Assembly (NCBI GenBank): GCA_024644425.1
Contig: JAHELA010000004.1
Location: 2,537-27,927, forward strand
Direction: 5' to 3'
DNA: 25,391 nt
Source: Nitrosomonadaceae bacterium
GTDB taxonomy: Bacteria; Pseudomonadota; Gammaproteobacteria; Burkholderiales; Nitrosomonadaceae
Every line of letters starts with the position of its first letter. The first letter of the stretch is position 1. The notes under the pieces are model-generated. The model worked only from the letters and a program-made list of their open reading frames with translations. It was not told where the DNA came from and made no database searches. Of this stretch, positions 7,587-15,717 are shown in pieces. The position numbers were made by a program, and so were the translations under genes.

Positions 7587-8058
7587 AGTCATTTATCCTG
7601 GTACTTTTGATCCGATAACCCGTGGTCACGAGGATCTAGTTCGGCGTGCCTCACGTTTGTTTGACCAAGTAGTAGTTGCAATAGCACCAAGTAGCGGCAA
7701 AGAACCTTTTTTTACCTTGGATGAACGCGTGAATATGGCGCGAGAAGTGTTAACAGATTGTCACAATGTAGAGGTCATGGTATTTTCTGGGCTATTGATG
7801 GAATTCTCACAGCAACAAAACTCCAGAGTGATTCTACGCGGACTGCGTGCGGTGTCTGATTTTGAATATGAATTTCAGATGGCTGGTATGAATCGAAGTA
7901 TGTATCCTGATATTGAAACTGTTTTCATGACTCCATCTGAGCAATATATGTTTATTTCTGCAACCATAGTGCGGGAAATTGCACTCCTTGGGGGCAATGC
8001 AGATAAATTTGTGCATCCACTAGTAGCCGCAGAGCTTCGTATCAAGGCTGGGGTTTAA
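7570..8058 (+). CDS. coaD: Phosphopantetheine adenylyltransferase CoaD
   Basis: A 162-residue enzyme of coenzyme A synthesis that joins 4'-phosphopantetheine and ATP to dephospho-CoA and pyrophosphate. The nucleotidyltransferase motif GTFDPITRGH is at 11-20, with the T/HxGH His at 20. The conserved RGLRAVSDFEYEFQM core and the ISATIVRE motif (ISSTxVRE in the family) are also present. Length matches the family (about 160). The ATG lies inside the end of rsmD, a 17-base overlap, and no later start would keep the YPGTFDP strand. Confidence 0.96.
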   Translation: MRKTDKVIYPGTFDPITRGHEDLVRRASRLFDQVVVAIAPSSGKEPFFTLDERVNMAREVLTDCHNVEVMVFSGLLMEFSQQQNSRVILRGLRAVSDFEYEFQMAGMNRSMYPDIETVFMTPSEQYMFISATIVREIALLGGNADKFVHPLVAAELRIKAGV

Positions 8059-8075
8059 TTTTATTGTGAGGCGAC

Positions 8076-8321
8076 ATGGCATTAATGATTACTGACGAAT
8101 GTATCAACTGCGATGTATGTGAACCAGAATGCCCTAATAAAGCTATTTCGCAGGGCAATGAAATCTACGAAATTGATTCCAGACTATGTACAGAGTGTGT
8201 AGGGCATTATGAAACGGCACAATGTGTTGAGGTATGCCCGGTAGATTGTATTATCCTTAATCCAGACATAACTGAGACAAAAGAGCAGCTAAAAGAGAAA
8301 TACCTTGCTCTTACCGTGTAA
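8076..8321 (+). CDS. 2[4Fe-4S] ferredoxin, YfhL/Alvin type
   Basis: An 81-residue electron carrier. The first cluster motif is C-x2-C-x2-C-x3-C-P (CINCDVCEPECPN). The second is C-x2-C-x8-C-x3-C followed by an extra Cys in PVDC. The insertion between the second and third ligands is the signature of the Allochromatium-type/YfhL ferredoxins. It starts 17 bases after coaD with a GAGG ribosome-binding site and is probably co-transcribed. Its last 11 bases overlap the end of yggS on the other strand. The redox partner cannot be told from the sequence. Confidence 0.94.
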   Translation: MALMITDECINCDVCEPECPNKAISQGNEIYEIDSRLCTECVGHYETAQCVEVCPVDCIILNPDITETKEQLKEKYLALTV

Positions 8322-9033
8322 CATGCGCAGCAAGTTCTTCGGGGATTGGGTAACGTCTCGGTCCAAAAATCGCCGTACCTACTCGCACTATTGTCGCTCC
8401 TTCAGCAATTGCAGGCTCCATGTCCTCTGACATGCCCATTGAGAGGGTGTCAAGATCAAACCCATCTTGTTTAAGTTGATCATACAAACTTCGGAGCATA
8501 TGAAATTGACTACGTTGCAACGCAGTAGCAGTTGTGAGTTCGGGGACAGCCATTAGTCCACGTAGTTTCAACTGAGGGAGCTTTTCAACATAAGCTGCCA
8601 GATCGGTTACAAGTTTAGGTGACACCCCACTTTTGGTGCCCTCGCCGCTCACATTTACTTGGATACAAATTTGAAGTGGAGGTAGCGTTTTAGGCCTATC
8701 TCGTGAGAGACGATCGGCAATCTTTTTTCTGTCTACGCTGTGGACCCAGGCAAAGTTTTCCGCTATACGTTTTGTTTTGTTGCTTTGTATGGGACCAATG
8801 AAATGCCATTCGATGGGTAAATCAGAAAGCGTAAGTATTTTTTCCAGAGCTTCCTGAAGGTAGTTTTCGCCGAAAATGGTTTGTCCTGCAAGCCATGCTT
8901 GTTTTACTTGTTCAGCCGGGTTAGTTTTACTTGCAGCCAGCAATATAATTTCATCTGGTTGACGTCCAGAGTTTATCGCAGCTGCGGCGATTCGCTTATT
9001 TACGTTTTGTAAAGTAGAGGCTATTGTTGCCAT
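8311..9033 (-). CDS. yggS: Pyridoxal-phosphate homeostasis protein, YggS/PLPBP family
   Basis: A 240-residue single-domain TIM-barrel PLP-binding protein involved in vitamin B6 and amino-acid homeostasis, with no known enzymatic reaction. The PLP lysine is in AASKT (Lys36). Other family signatures are FGENYLQEA, WHFIGPIQSNK, the LRGLMAVPE strand, and SMGMSEDMEPAIAEGATIVRVGTAIFG near the end. A TTG three codons upstream (9042) is possible. The ATG at 9033 has an AAGG sequence at proper distance, so I chose it. It is divergent from pilT, the same neighbourhood found in Pseudomonas and many betaproteobacteria. Confidence 0.95.
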   Translation of the reverse strand: MATIASTLQNVNKRIAAAAINSGRQPDEIILLAASKTNPAEQVKQAWLAGQTIFGENYLQEALEKILTLSDLPIEWHFIGPIQSNKTKRIAENFAWVHSVDRKKIADRLSRDRPKTLPPLQICIQVNVSGEGTKSGVSPKLVTDLAAYVEKLPQLKLRGLMAVPELTTATALQRSQFHMLRSLYDQLKQDGFDLDTLSMGMSEDMEPAIAEGATIVRVGTAIFGPRRYPIPEELAAHVTR

Positions 9034-9167
9034 AATCTGCAACCTTGATTCATTTTCCTGTGCTGGTCTGCTATAAATCGCCTCATTTTAGGCACAATTC
9101 TCATAACCTGCTCAATATTCAGAGGTTAAAGCCGTATACAAAATTAGTATTGTTATCGGAGCACCTC

Positions 9168-10211
9168 ATGAACATAGTAGAACTACTCTCCTTTACGGTC
9201 AAGAATAAGGCCTCAGATTTACACCTGTCTGCTGGAATGCCCCCTATGATTCGAGTTCATGGTGAAATCAGACGTATCAATCTGCCAGCCATGGAGCATA
9301 AAGACGTCCATGAAATGGTGTATGACATCATGAATGATGGTCAGCGCAAATCATATGAGGAAGACTTAGAATGTGACTTTTCTTTCGAAGTGCCCAATCT
9401 TGCGCGTTTTAGGGTAAATGCTTTCAATACCCAGCGAGGTGCAGCCACAGTTATGAGGACCATCCCTTCAAATGTACTAACCTTGGAGGACCTTAATGCC
9501 CCAAAGATATTTGCTGAGATCGCCCAACAGCCAAGAGGAGTAGTTTTGGTGACCGGCCCTACTGGATCTGGTAAATCTACGACCTTGGCAGCAATGATTA
9601 ATGACATTAACGAGAAAGAACATGGGCATATATTAACACTTGAAGATCCGATTGAATTCGTGCACGAAAGTAAGAATAGCCTTATTAACCAACGAGAGGT
9701 CGGACGTGATACGTTAAGCTTTAATAATGCATTACGTTCGGCGTTGCGTGAAGATCCTGACATCATTCTAGTTGGTGAAATGCGCGACTTAGAAACAATT
9801 CGCTTAGCTATGACAGCAGCAGAAACCGGTCACTTGGTATTTGGTACCCTACACACGAGTTCTGCCGCTAAGACCATCGATCGTATTATCGATGTATTTC
9901 CAGCCGATGAAAAGGAAATGATGCGTGCAATGCTGTCAGAATCATTGCGAGCGGTTATATCACAAACGTTGTGCAAAACTAAAGATGGGGCTGGCCGAGT
10001 AGCGGCTCACGAGATTATGATTGGTACCCCGGCAATTCGTAATCTGATACGCGAAGCTAAAGTGGCACAAATGTATTCCACAATCCAGACCAGCCAAGGG
10101 ACAGGCATGCAAACACTAGATCAAAATCTTACAGAATTAGTGAAACGTAATATTATTTCCAATGCTGAAGCTCGCACCAAAGCCATGAGTAAAGAAGCTT
10201 TTCCAGGCTAA
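9168..10211 (+). CDS. pilT: Type IV pilus retraction ATPase PilT
   Basis: A 347-residue hexameric secretion ATPase that powers pilus depolymerisation, twitching motility and DNA uptake. Walker A is GPTGSGKST (130-138). The Asp box is around LEDPIEF (158-164), Walker B DIILVGEMRD has Glu204, and the His box is GHLVFGTLH (221-229). The C-terminal AIRNLIRE motif needed for retraction is intact (in the TPAIRNLIREAKVAQM region). The frame is open 41 codons further up, but the ATG at 9168 has a GGAG site (9158-9161) and gives the family's usual N-terminus (MNIVELLSF). It is followed after 51 bases by pilU. No terminator lies between the two. Confidence 0.96.
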   Translation: MNIVELLSFTVKNKASDLHLSAGMPPMIRVHGEIRRINLPAMEHKDVHEMVYDIMNDGQRKSYEEDLECDFSFEVPNLARFRVNAFNTQRGAATVMRTIPSNVLTLEDLNAPKIFAEIAQQPRGVVLVTGPTGSGKSTTLAAMINDINEKEHGHILTLEDPIEFVHESKNSLINQREVGRDTLSFNNALRSALREDPDIILVGEMRDLETIRLAMTAAETGHLVFGTLHTSSAAKTIDRIIDVFPADEKEMMRAMLSESLRAVISQTLCKTKDGAGRVAAHEIMIGTPAIRNLIREAKVAQMYSTIQTSQGTGMQTLDQNLTELVKRNIISNAEARTKAMSKEAFPG

Positions 10212-10262
10212 AAATTATTCACATAATCATCACTGAGAAATAGTGAAATTTAGGAGTTAACC

Positions 10263-11399
10263 ATGGATCAAGATCAGGCTACAAAATTTGTATATGATCT
10301 TCTTCGGTTGATGCTTAGCAAAAAAGCATCAGATGTGTTCATCACTGCCGGTCTTCCACCTTCGTTCAAGATCGATGGAAAAATGGTTCCAGTGTCCAAG
10401 CAACCATTAACGCCACAACACACTTTGGAATTAGTGCAAGCCATAATGGACGAGAAACAAAATGCTGAGTTTAATGCTACTAAAGAATGCAACTTTGCTA
10501 TTCATCCGCCAAGCATTGGACGTTTCCGTGTAAACGCTTTTATCCAGCAGCAATGTGCAGGAATGGTGTTGCGAACCATTACCACTCAGATTCCAACATT
10601 TGAGGAATTGGGGTTACCGCCGGTATTAAGAGATGTGGTAATGAGCAAACGTGGACTAGTGATATTTGTTGGTGCGACTGGTTCCGGTAAATCCACTTCT
10701 CTAGCGGCGATGATTGGTCATCGAAACCAGAACAGTCATGGTCATATCATAACTATAGAAGATCCCGTGGAATATGTGCATGAGCACATAAACTGCATGA
10801 TAACTCAGCGCGAGGTGGGGATTGATACAGAATCATGGGAGGCAGCGCTTAAAAATACTTTGCGCCAAGCTCCCGATGTTATCTTGATAGGCGAGATTCG
10901 TGCGCGCGAGACCATGGAGCATGCAATAGCCTTTGCCGAGACCGGGCATCTTTGCATGGGTACGTTGCATGCCAACAGCGCTAATCAAGCTCTTGACCGA
11001 ATAATCAACTTCTTTCCTGAAGAACGCAAGGCGCAATTATTAATGGATTTATCACTAAATATGAAGGCGTTAGTGGCCCAGAGGTTACTCCCGATAAAAG
11101 AAGGAAAAGGACGAATAGCTGCATTCGAAATCTTACTTGATTCCCCTCTGATTTCGGACCTTATTCTTAAAGGAGATGTTCACGAGATCAAAGAAATTAT
11201 GAAAAAATCTCGTGAACTAGGCATGCAAACCTTTGACACAGCTTTATTTGAACTTTATGAGGCCGGTAAGATTAGTTATGAAGATGCCATGAAGAATGCT
11301 GACTCGATGAATGAGCTGCGACTAGAAATTAAACTCAAGGGGTCGGAGGCAAAAGACAAAGACTTGACTGAAGGCATAGAACACTTAAAGTTTTCTTAA
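10263..11399 (+). CDS. pilU: PilT-like type IV pilus ATPase PilU
   Basis: A 378-residue paralogue of PilT that assists pilus retraction together with PilT and is not sufficient alone in species where this was tested. Walker A is GATGSGKST (137-145). Walker B reads DVILIGEIRA, and the His-box segment is GHLCMGTLHANSA. The PilU-type C-terminus extends about 30 charged residues beyond PilT. A TTAGGAG ribosome-binding site precedes the ATG. The AIRNLIRE motif of PilT is replaced by a divergent segment (SPLISDLILKGDVHEI), as expected for PilU. It is in an operon with pilT. Confidence 0.95.
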   Translation: MDQDQATKFVYDLLRLMLSKKASDVFITAGLPPSFKIDGKMVPVSKQPLTPQHTLELVQAIMDEKQNAEFNATKECNFAIHPPSIGRFRVNAFIQQQCAGMVLRTITTQIPTFEELGLPPVLRDVVMSKRGLVIFVGATGSGKSTSLAAMIGHRNQNSHGHIITIEDPVEYVHEHINCMITQREVGIDTESWEAALKNTLRQAPDVILIGEIRARETMEHAIAFAETGHLCMGTLHANSANQALDRIINFFPEERKAQLLMDLSLNMKALVAQRLLPIKEGKGRIAAFEILLDSPLISDLILKGDVHEIKEIMKKSRELGMQTFDTALFELYEAGKISYEDAMKNADSMNELRLEIKLKGSEAKDKDLTEGIEHLKFS

Positions 11400-11467
11400 C
11401 ATTAAACCCCATCTTTTTAGACCGCTAAGTTAGTTGTTTTACGGCTTTTGGAAGGTATATTCTTTAT

Positions 11468-11480
11468 CCTCTCCAAGAGG
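11468..11480 (+). other. Small hairpin in the pilU-atpI gap
   Basis: CCTCT-CCA-AGAGG forms a 5-bp stem with a 3-base loop just ahead of the atp promoter. It is followed by a partly T-rich stretch, so it could be a weak terminator for pilU. The rest of the 168-base gap (11400-11567) contains the atp promoter and two copies of TCACGCGTT (11525-11533 and 11548-11556) in the atp leader. Confidence 0.25.
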
Positions 11481-11487
11481 TTGTCTC

Positions 11488-11516
11488 TTGACAGTATTTC
11501 AATGAAATATTAAAAT
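11488..11516 (+). promoter_or_regulatory. Consensus sigma-70 promoter of the atp operon
   Basis: A perfect -35 box TTGACA (11488-11493), an optimal 17-base spacer, and a good -10 box TAAAAT (11511-11516). The predicted start near 11523 leaves a leader of about 45 bases before atpI. This is the best promoter match in the window, which suits a highly expressed operon. Confidence 0.85.
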
Positions 11517-11567
11517 TTCCGTTTTCACGCGTTTAGCATTAAAAGTATCACGCGTTGAGCTCCGGAA

Positions 11568-11948
11568 ATGGAATCCAGCGTACACCGCACGGCAGGGCTG
11601 CAGATTGTAACTTCCATCGTGGTCGGGGTGTTGGGTTATGTGCTGCAAGGGGAAGAGGCGGCAATAGCAGCATTATATGGTGGAGCAGTAGCTCTGATAG
11701 CTACCTTACTGTTGCTTTGGCGAATGAAAGGTAGCGAACGGAAAATGCTGCTGGAAGCACACCAACACCTGTGGTTATTTTATCGCTCCGGTTTGGAGCG
11801 TTTTTTGGTTGTGTGTGCACTACTCGCGCTAGGAATGGGCCCATTCAATCTTGTTCCTTTAATTGTATTGATTGGTTTTGTGGTGGGTCAGGTTGCATGG
11901 GTGTTTGTCCCTCTACAACACGAAAAAAGAAACCAAAGTAAAATATAA
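11568..11948 (+). CDS. atpI: ATP synthase accessory protein AtpI
   Basis: A 126-residue membrane protein with four predicted hydrophobic segments (about 9-27, 31-50, 74-92 and 94-112). AtpI is not part of the finished enzyme. It is associated with c-ring assembly and/or Mg2+ supply in other bacteria. It is the least conserved atp product, so the call rests on topology, size and position as first gene of the operon. The ATG at 11568 has a GAG element upstream. The stop falls ten bases before atpB. Confidence 0.85.
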   Translation: MESSVHRTAGLQIVTSIVVGVLGYVLQGEEAAIAALYGGAVALIATLLLLWRMKGSERKMLLEAHQHLWLFYRSGLERFLVVCALLALGMGPFNLVPLIVLIGFVVGQVAWVFVPLQHEKRNQSKI

Positions 11949-11958
11949 TAAAATACTT

Positions 11959-12846
11959 ATGGCCAGCGAATCTATTACCTCAACTGAATATATCAAGCAC
12001 CATCTTCAAAACCTAACTTTTGGCAAGCTGCCAGATGGCAGCTTGGGGCTTGCACAAGATCCTGAACAGGCAAAAGCAATGGGGTTTTGGGCGATTAATC
12101 TGGATACTTTAGGATTTGCATTTTTGCTTGGTATTCTTTTTCTTTTCTTTTTTTCTAGAGTCGCTAAAAGAGCAACTGACAATGTGCCAGGAGGCGCGCA
12201 AAATTTTATTGAATGGATTATTGAGTTTATTGACAACAGTGTGCGAGGTTCCTTTAGTGGTCGTAATGCAATGGTTGCGCCATTGGCGCTGACTATTTTC
12301 ATATGGATTTTTTTGATGAATCTAATGGACTTGGTGCCGGTAGATTATCTACCAGTTCTGGCCCATTCCCTCGGTCTTCCTTTTCTTAAAGTGGTTCCTA
12401 CAACTGATCCAAACGCAACATTTGGTATGTCCATTGCAGTATTTGTTCTGGTAGTTTTTTACAGTATTAAGGTTAAAGGTGTGGGCGGATTTGCTGGCGA
12501 ACTAGCGCTACAGCCTTTTAGTAGTAATAACCTGATAATAAAAACGCTTTTTATTCCAATAAATCTTTTTTTAGAAGGCGTTAACTTAATTGCTAAGCCG
12601 GTTTCACTCTCATTGCGATTGTTTGGCAATATGTATGCGGGCGAGATGATTTTTATTTTGCTAGCAATAATGGGAGGGTCGTGGGCTGCTGCTAGTGTAG
12701 GAGGCAGCTCAGTATTATTTGGATCGCAAGTGCTGTTATCCTTGGGGTGGGCAATTTTCCACATCCTGATCATAACGCTGCAGGCTTTTATATTTATGAC
12801 GCTTACTATTGTTTATTTGGATATGGCTCACCAGGAGCACCATTGA
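11959..12846 (+). CDS. atpB: F-type ATP synthase subunit a
   Basis: A 295-residue F0 subunit that forms the proton half-channels against the c ring. The essential arginine is Arg220 in LSLRLFGNMYAGEM, equivalent to E. coli aArg210. Hydrophobic helices are visible at about 48-66, 108-128, 156-172, 196-212, 230-246 and 258-288. The frame is open upstream into atpI; I took the ATG at 11959 (MASESIT...), which gives the family N-terminus and avoids overlap. The C-terminus is His-rich (MAHQEHH). The sequence looks functional. Confidence 0.96.
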   Translation: MASESITSTEYIKHHLQNLTFGKLPDGSLGLAQDPEQAKAMGFWAINLDTLGFAFLLGILFLFFFSRVAKRATDNVPGGAQNFIEWIIEFIDNSVRGSFSGRNAMVAPLALTIFIWIFLMNLMDLVPVDYLPVLAHSLGLPFLKVVPTTDPNATFGMSIAVFVLVVFYSIKVKGVGGFAGELALQPFSSNNLIIKTLFIPINLFLEGVNLIAKPVSLSLRLFGNMYAGEMIFILLAIMGGSWAAASVGGSSVLFGSQVLLSLGWAIFHILIITLQAFIFMTLTIVYLDMAHQEHH

Positions 12847-12878
12847 TTTTTGCATTATTTTATTTATAGGAGAACTCT

Positions 12879-13115
12879 GTGGAACAATCACTATTATATA
12901 TTGCTGGCTCGATCATGATGGGCCTAGGCGCACTTGGTGCTGCGGTTGGCATTGGTATTTTGGGCGGACGATTCCTTGAGGGTGCGGCTCGTCAACCAGA
13001 GCTGATTCCAATGTTACGTACCCAGTTTTTCATTGTCATGGGTCTGGTCGACGCTGTGCCAATGATTGCTGTAGGTATTTCCATGTATATTCTATTTGCG
13101 GTAGTCGGCGGCTAA
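12879..13115 (+). CDS. atpE: F-type ATP synthase subunit c
   Basis: A 78-residue hairpin of two membrane helices that forms the rotating c ring. The polar loop carries RQP (39-41) and the proton-carrying carboxylate is Asp58 in GLVDAVPM. The ion-site residues look H+-type rather than Na+-type. The start is GTG with an AGGAGA ribosome-binding site. The LEGAARQPELIP and RTQFFIVMGLVDA stretches resemble the gammaproteobacterial (E. coli) type more than the typical Burkholderiales c subunit, which is consistent with Nitrosomonadales. Confidence 0.96.
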   Translation: MEQSLLYIAGSIMMGLGALGAAVGIGILGGRFLEGAARQPELIPMLRTQFFIVMGLVDAVPMIAVGISMYILFAVVGG

Positions 13116-13149
13116 AGCCCTCTTCGTTTATCATTAAAAAGGTTCGTAC

Positions 13150-13620
13150 ATGAATATCAATGCTACCTTACTCGGGCAAACAATTATGTTTATTCTGTTT
13201 GTCTGGTTCAATATGAAATTTGTGTGGCCACCTATCATGAAAGCACTGAGCGATCGCAAGAAACAGATTGCTGATGGCTTAGCTGCAGGAGAACGCGGAA
13301 AACATGAATTGGAGCTGGCCTCTAAGAGTGCGGCTGAAAATCTACGTGAAGCAAAACAGAAAGCAGCCGAAATTATTGCTCAAGCAGAAAAGCGTTCATC
13401 TCAGGTCGTCGAGGAAGCAAAGGGTGTCGCCAAAGAAGAGGGCAACCGGATTGTTGCTAGTGCGAAGGCAGAAGTTGAGCAAGAAGTTTTTCGCGCTAGA
13501 GAAATGTTGCGTCAGCACGTTGCCGATTTGGCTGTAGCAGGGGCAGCAAAAATCCTGGATCGAGAAGTAGATGCTAAAGCTCACGCTGATTTACTTAAAA
13601 CTATTAAGGCGGAACTATAA
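13150..13620 (+). CDS. atpF: F-type ATP synthase subunit b
   Basis: A 156-residue peripheral-stalk subunit, equal in length to E. coli b. One N-terminal membrane helix (about 5-25) leads into a long charged, alanine-rich amphipathic helix (about 35-140) that dimerises as a right-handed coiled coil. The C-terminus binds delta. It stops three bases before the atpH start. No second b (b') gene is present, so b would be a homodimer. Confidence 0.95.
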   Translation: MNINATLLGQTIMFILFVWFNMKFVWPPIMKALSDRKKQIADGLAAGERGKHELELASKSAAENLREAKQKAAEIIAQAEKRSSQVVEEAKGVAKEEGNRIVASAKAEVEQEVFRAREMLRQHVADLAVAGAAKILDREVDAKAHADLLKTIKAEL

Positions 13621-13623
13621 TCA

Positions 13624-14160
13624 ATGGCTGAAGTACTCACAATTGCGCGTCCCTACGCTGAGGCCGTATTTAGGCTAGCTAAAGCTGGTAATACATTATC
13701 TGACTGGTCTAGCATGCTGAAACTCGTTGCAGTTGTGGCAGATGACAAACGTATTCGTACTTTACTCGGCAACCCAGAGGTTTCCGCTAAGCGTCTAGGC
13801 GAATTGCTTCTTGATATATGTGGGGACAAACTCAGCAACGAAGGTCGTAATTTTATATTGTTATTAGTTGAGAGTAAGCGGGTTGAAGTATTGCCCGAGG
13901 TGAGTGAATTATTTGAGCAATTAAAGACACAACACGAGGGTGTGCTGGAAGCAAAAGTTGCTTCAGCATTTGCCCTGACTGATGTACAACTTAAAGACTT
14001 GGTGGCAGGCCTTGAGTCTAAGTTTAAGTGCAAAATAGAGGCCAAGGTAGATGTAAATTCAGAATTAATAGGTGGGGTAAAGGTTGAAATTGGCGACGAG
14101 GTATTTGATGCCTCTGTACGCGGAAAACTGGAAGCCATGTCTGTTGCGCTCAAAAGCTAG
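13624..14160 (+). CDS. atpH: F-type ATP synthase subunit delta
   Basis: A 178-residue subunit joining the b2 stalk to the top of the alpha3-beta3 head (OSCP homologue). The helical N-terminal domain begins IARPYAEAVFRLA (7-19). The conserved C-terminal part includes the ELIGGVKVEIGDEVFDASVRGKL segment near 147-169. Length matches E. coli (177). Only three bases separate it from atpF and 12 from atpA. Confidence 0.96.
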   Translation: MAEVLTIARPYAEAVFRLAKAGNTLSDWSSMLKLVAVVADDKRIRTLLGNPEVSAKRLGELLLDICGDKLSNEGRNFILLLVESKRVEVLPEVSELFEQLKTQHEGVLEAKVASAFALTDVQLKDLVAGLESKFKCKIEAKVDVNSELIGGVKVEIGDEVFDASVRGKLEAMSVALKS

Positions 14161-14172
14161 GAGTTATAAGAA

Positions 14173-15714
14173 ATGCAGTTAAATCCATCTGAAATTAGCG
14201 AACTAATTAAAAGCAAGATAGAGGGGCTTGATGCCACTTCAGAAGTCAAGACTCAGGGTACCGTTGTTTCGGTTACCGATGGGATTGTACGCGTTCACGG
14301 TCTGTCTGATGTGATGCAAGGTGAGATGCTTGAATTTCCCGGTAACACTTTTGGACTTGCGCTCAATCTTGAACGCGACTCTGTAGGTGCAGTGATTCTG
14401 GGTGAATATGAGCACATTACTGAAGGCGACACTGTCAAATGTACCGGTCGTATTTTGGAGGTGCCGGTAGGCGAAGAGCTAATGGGTCGTGTTGTTAATT
14501 CGCTGGGACAGCCTATTGACGGCAAAGGCCCGATCACTGCGAAGGGTTCGGAGCCAATTGAGAAAATCGCACCAGGGGTGATCTGGCGTCAGTCTGTGGA
14601 TCAGCCGGTACAATCCGGGCTTAAGTCCATTGACGCTATGGTTCCTGTTGGACGTGGTCAGCGTGAGTTGATTATTGGCGATCGTCAAACCGGCAAAACC
14701 GCAGTTGCAATTGACACAATCATTAATCAGAAGGGTCAAAACATGACCTGCATCTACGTTGCGGTCGGACAAAAGGCTGCGTCTATCGCAAATGTGGTAC
14801 GTAAGTTGGAAGAACACGGAGCTATGGAGTACACCATTGTAGTCGCTGCAACTGCCTCCGAATCGGCAGCGATGCAATTTATTGCGCCCTACTCTGGTTG
14901 CACAATGGGCGAATTTTTCCGTGATACCGGCAGAGATGCTCTTATTGTTTATGATGATTTAACTAAGCAGGCCTGGGCGTACCGGCAAATTTCATTATTG
15001 CTTCGTCGGCCACCTGGCCGTGAGGCTTATCCTGGTGATGTGTTCTATCTCCATTCACGATTGTTGGAACGTGCTGCTCGAGTTAGCGCAGCATATGTCG
15101 AAAAAGCTACTGATGGCAAGGTTAAAGGCAAGACTGGTTCGCTAACTGCGATGCCAGTAATTGAGACTCAAGCAGGTGACGTTACTGCTTTTGTTCCTAC
15201 CAACGTAATTTCAATTACCGATGGCCAGATCTTTCTGGAAACAGATTTGTTTAATGCCGGTATTCGTCCTGCAATTAACGCAGGGGTTTCGGTGTCACGT
15301 GTGGGTGGTGCAGCACAAACCAAGGTTATCAAAAAACTAGGTGGTGGTGTACGTCTGGCGTTGGCACAGTATCGTGAGCTTGCAGCGTTCGCACAATTTG
15401 CTTCTGATCTTGACGAGGCTACCCGTAAGCAGTTAGAGCGCGGGAAAATGGTAACGGAGCTGATGAAACAAGCACAATATGCTACTTTAAGTGTGGCTGA
15501 AATGGCGCTCACACTGTTTGCTGTAAACAAGGGTTATTTGGATGATGTGGAAGTAAATCGTGCGCTGGTATTTGAATCTGCGCTGAGAGGTCATATGCGA
15601 AGTAAATACAGTGCCATCATGGATAAGATTCAAACAAGCGGAGAACTTGACGCCGAAACTGAGAAAGAGCTTGATGCAGCAGTTCAAGACTTTAAATCGA
15701 GTGGATCGTATTAA
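14173..15714 (+). CDS. atpA: F-type ATP synthase subunit alpha
   Basis: A 513-residue non-catalytic nucleotide-binding subunit of F1, identical in length to E. coli. The beta-barrel domain lies at about 1-95. Walker A is GDRQTGKT (169-176). The Walker B region is DALIVYDDLTKQAWAYRQ, with the expected Gln in place of the catalytic Glu. The VSVSRVGGAAQ segment carries the arginine finger. A helical C-terminal domain follows. An AGGAG ribosome-binding site lies at the end of atpH. Base composition is slightly more GC-rich than in the flanking sugar genes, as expected for a highly expressed gene. Confidence 0.98.
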   Translation: MQLNPSEISELIKSKIEGLDATSEVKTQGTVVSVTDGIVRVHGLSDVMQGEMLEFPGNTFGLALNLERDSVGAVILGEYEHITEGDTVKCTGRILEVPVGEELMGRVVNSLGQPIDGKGPITAKGSEPIEKIAPGVIWRQSVDQPVQSGLKSIDAMVPVGRGQRELIIGDRQTGKTAVAIDTIINQKGQNMTCIYVAVGQKAASIANVVRKLEEHGAMEYTIVVAATASESAAMQFIAPYSGCTMGEFFRDTGRDALIVYDDLTKQAWAYRQISLLLRRPPGREAYPGDVFYLHSRLLERAARVSAAYVEKATDGKVKGKTGSLTAMPVIETQAGDVTAFVPTNVISITDGQIFLETDLFNAGIRPAINAGVSVSRVGGAAQTKVIKKLGGGVRLALAQYRELAAFAQFASDLDEATRKQLERGKMVTELMKQAQYATLSVAEMALTLFAVNKGYLDDVEVNRALVFESALRGHMRSKYSAIMDKIQTSGELDAETEKELDAAVQDFKSSGSY

Positions 15715-15717
15715 ACT

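Noticed and set aside
9341..9766. A 141-codon minus-strand open frame within pilT
   Set aside because: It is antisense to the Walker A and Walker B region of a well-conserved gene, with no features of its own.
10263..11399. pilU as a simple recent duplicate of pilT
   Set aside because: The two share motifs but differ throughout, including loss of the AIRNLIRE motif and a PilU-type C-terminal extension; it is the standard ancient paralogue.
11525..11556. Two TCACGCGTT copies in the atp leader as an operator pair
   Set aside because: Two 9-base copies 23 bases apart are suggestive, but no known regulator site matches and they could be chance; only mentioned in the feature list.
13653..14153. 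A 166-codon open frame on the minus strand inside atpH
   Set aside because: It lies wholly antisense to a clear atpH gene, and its Ser/Thr-rich product resembles no family; it is a shadow of the real frame.
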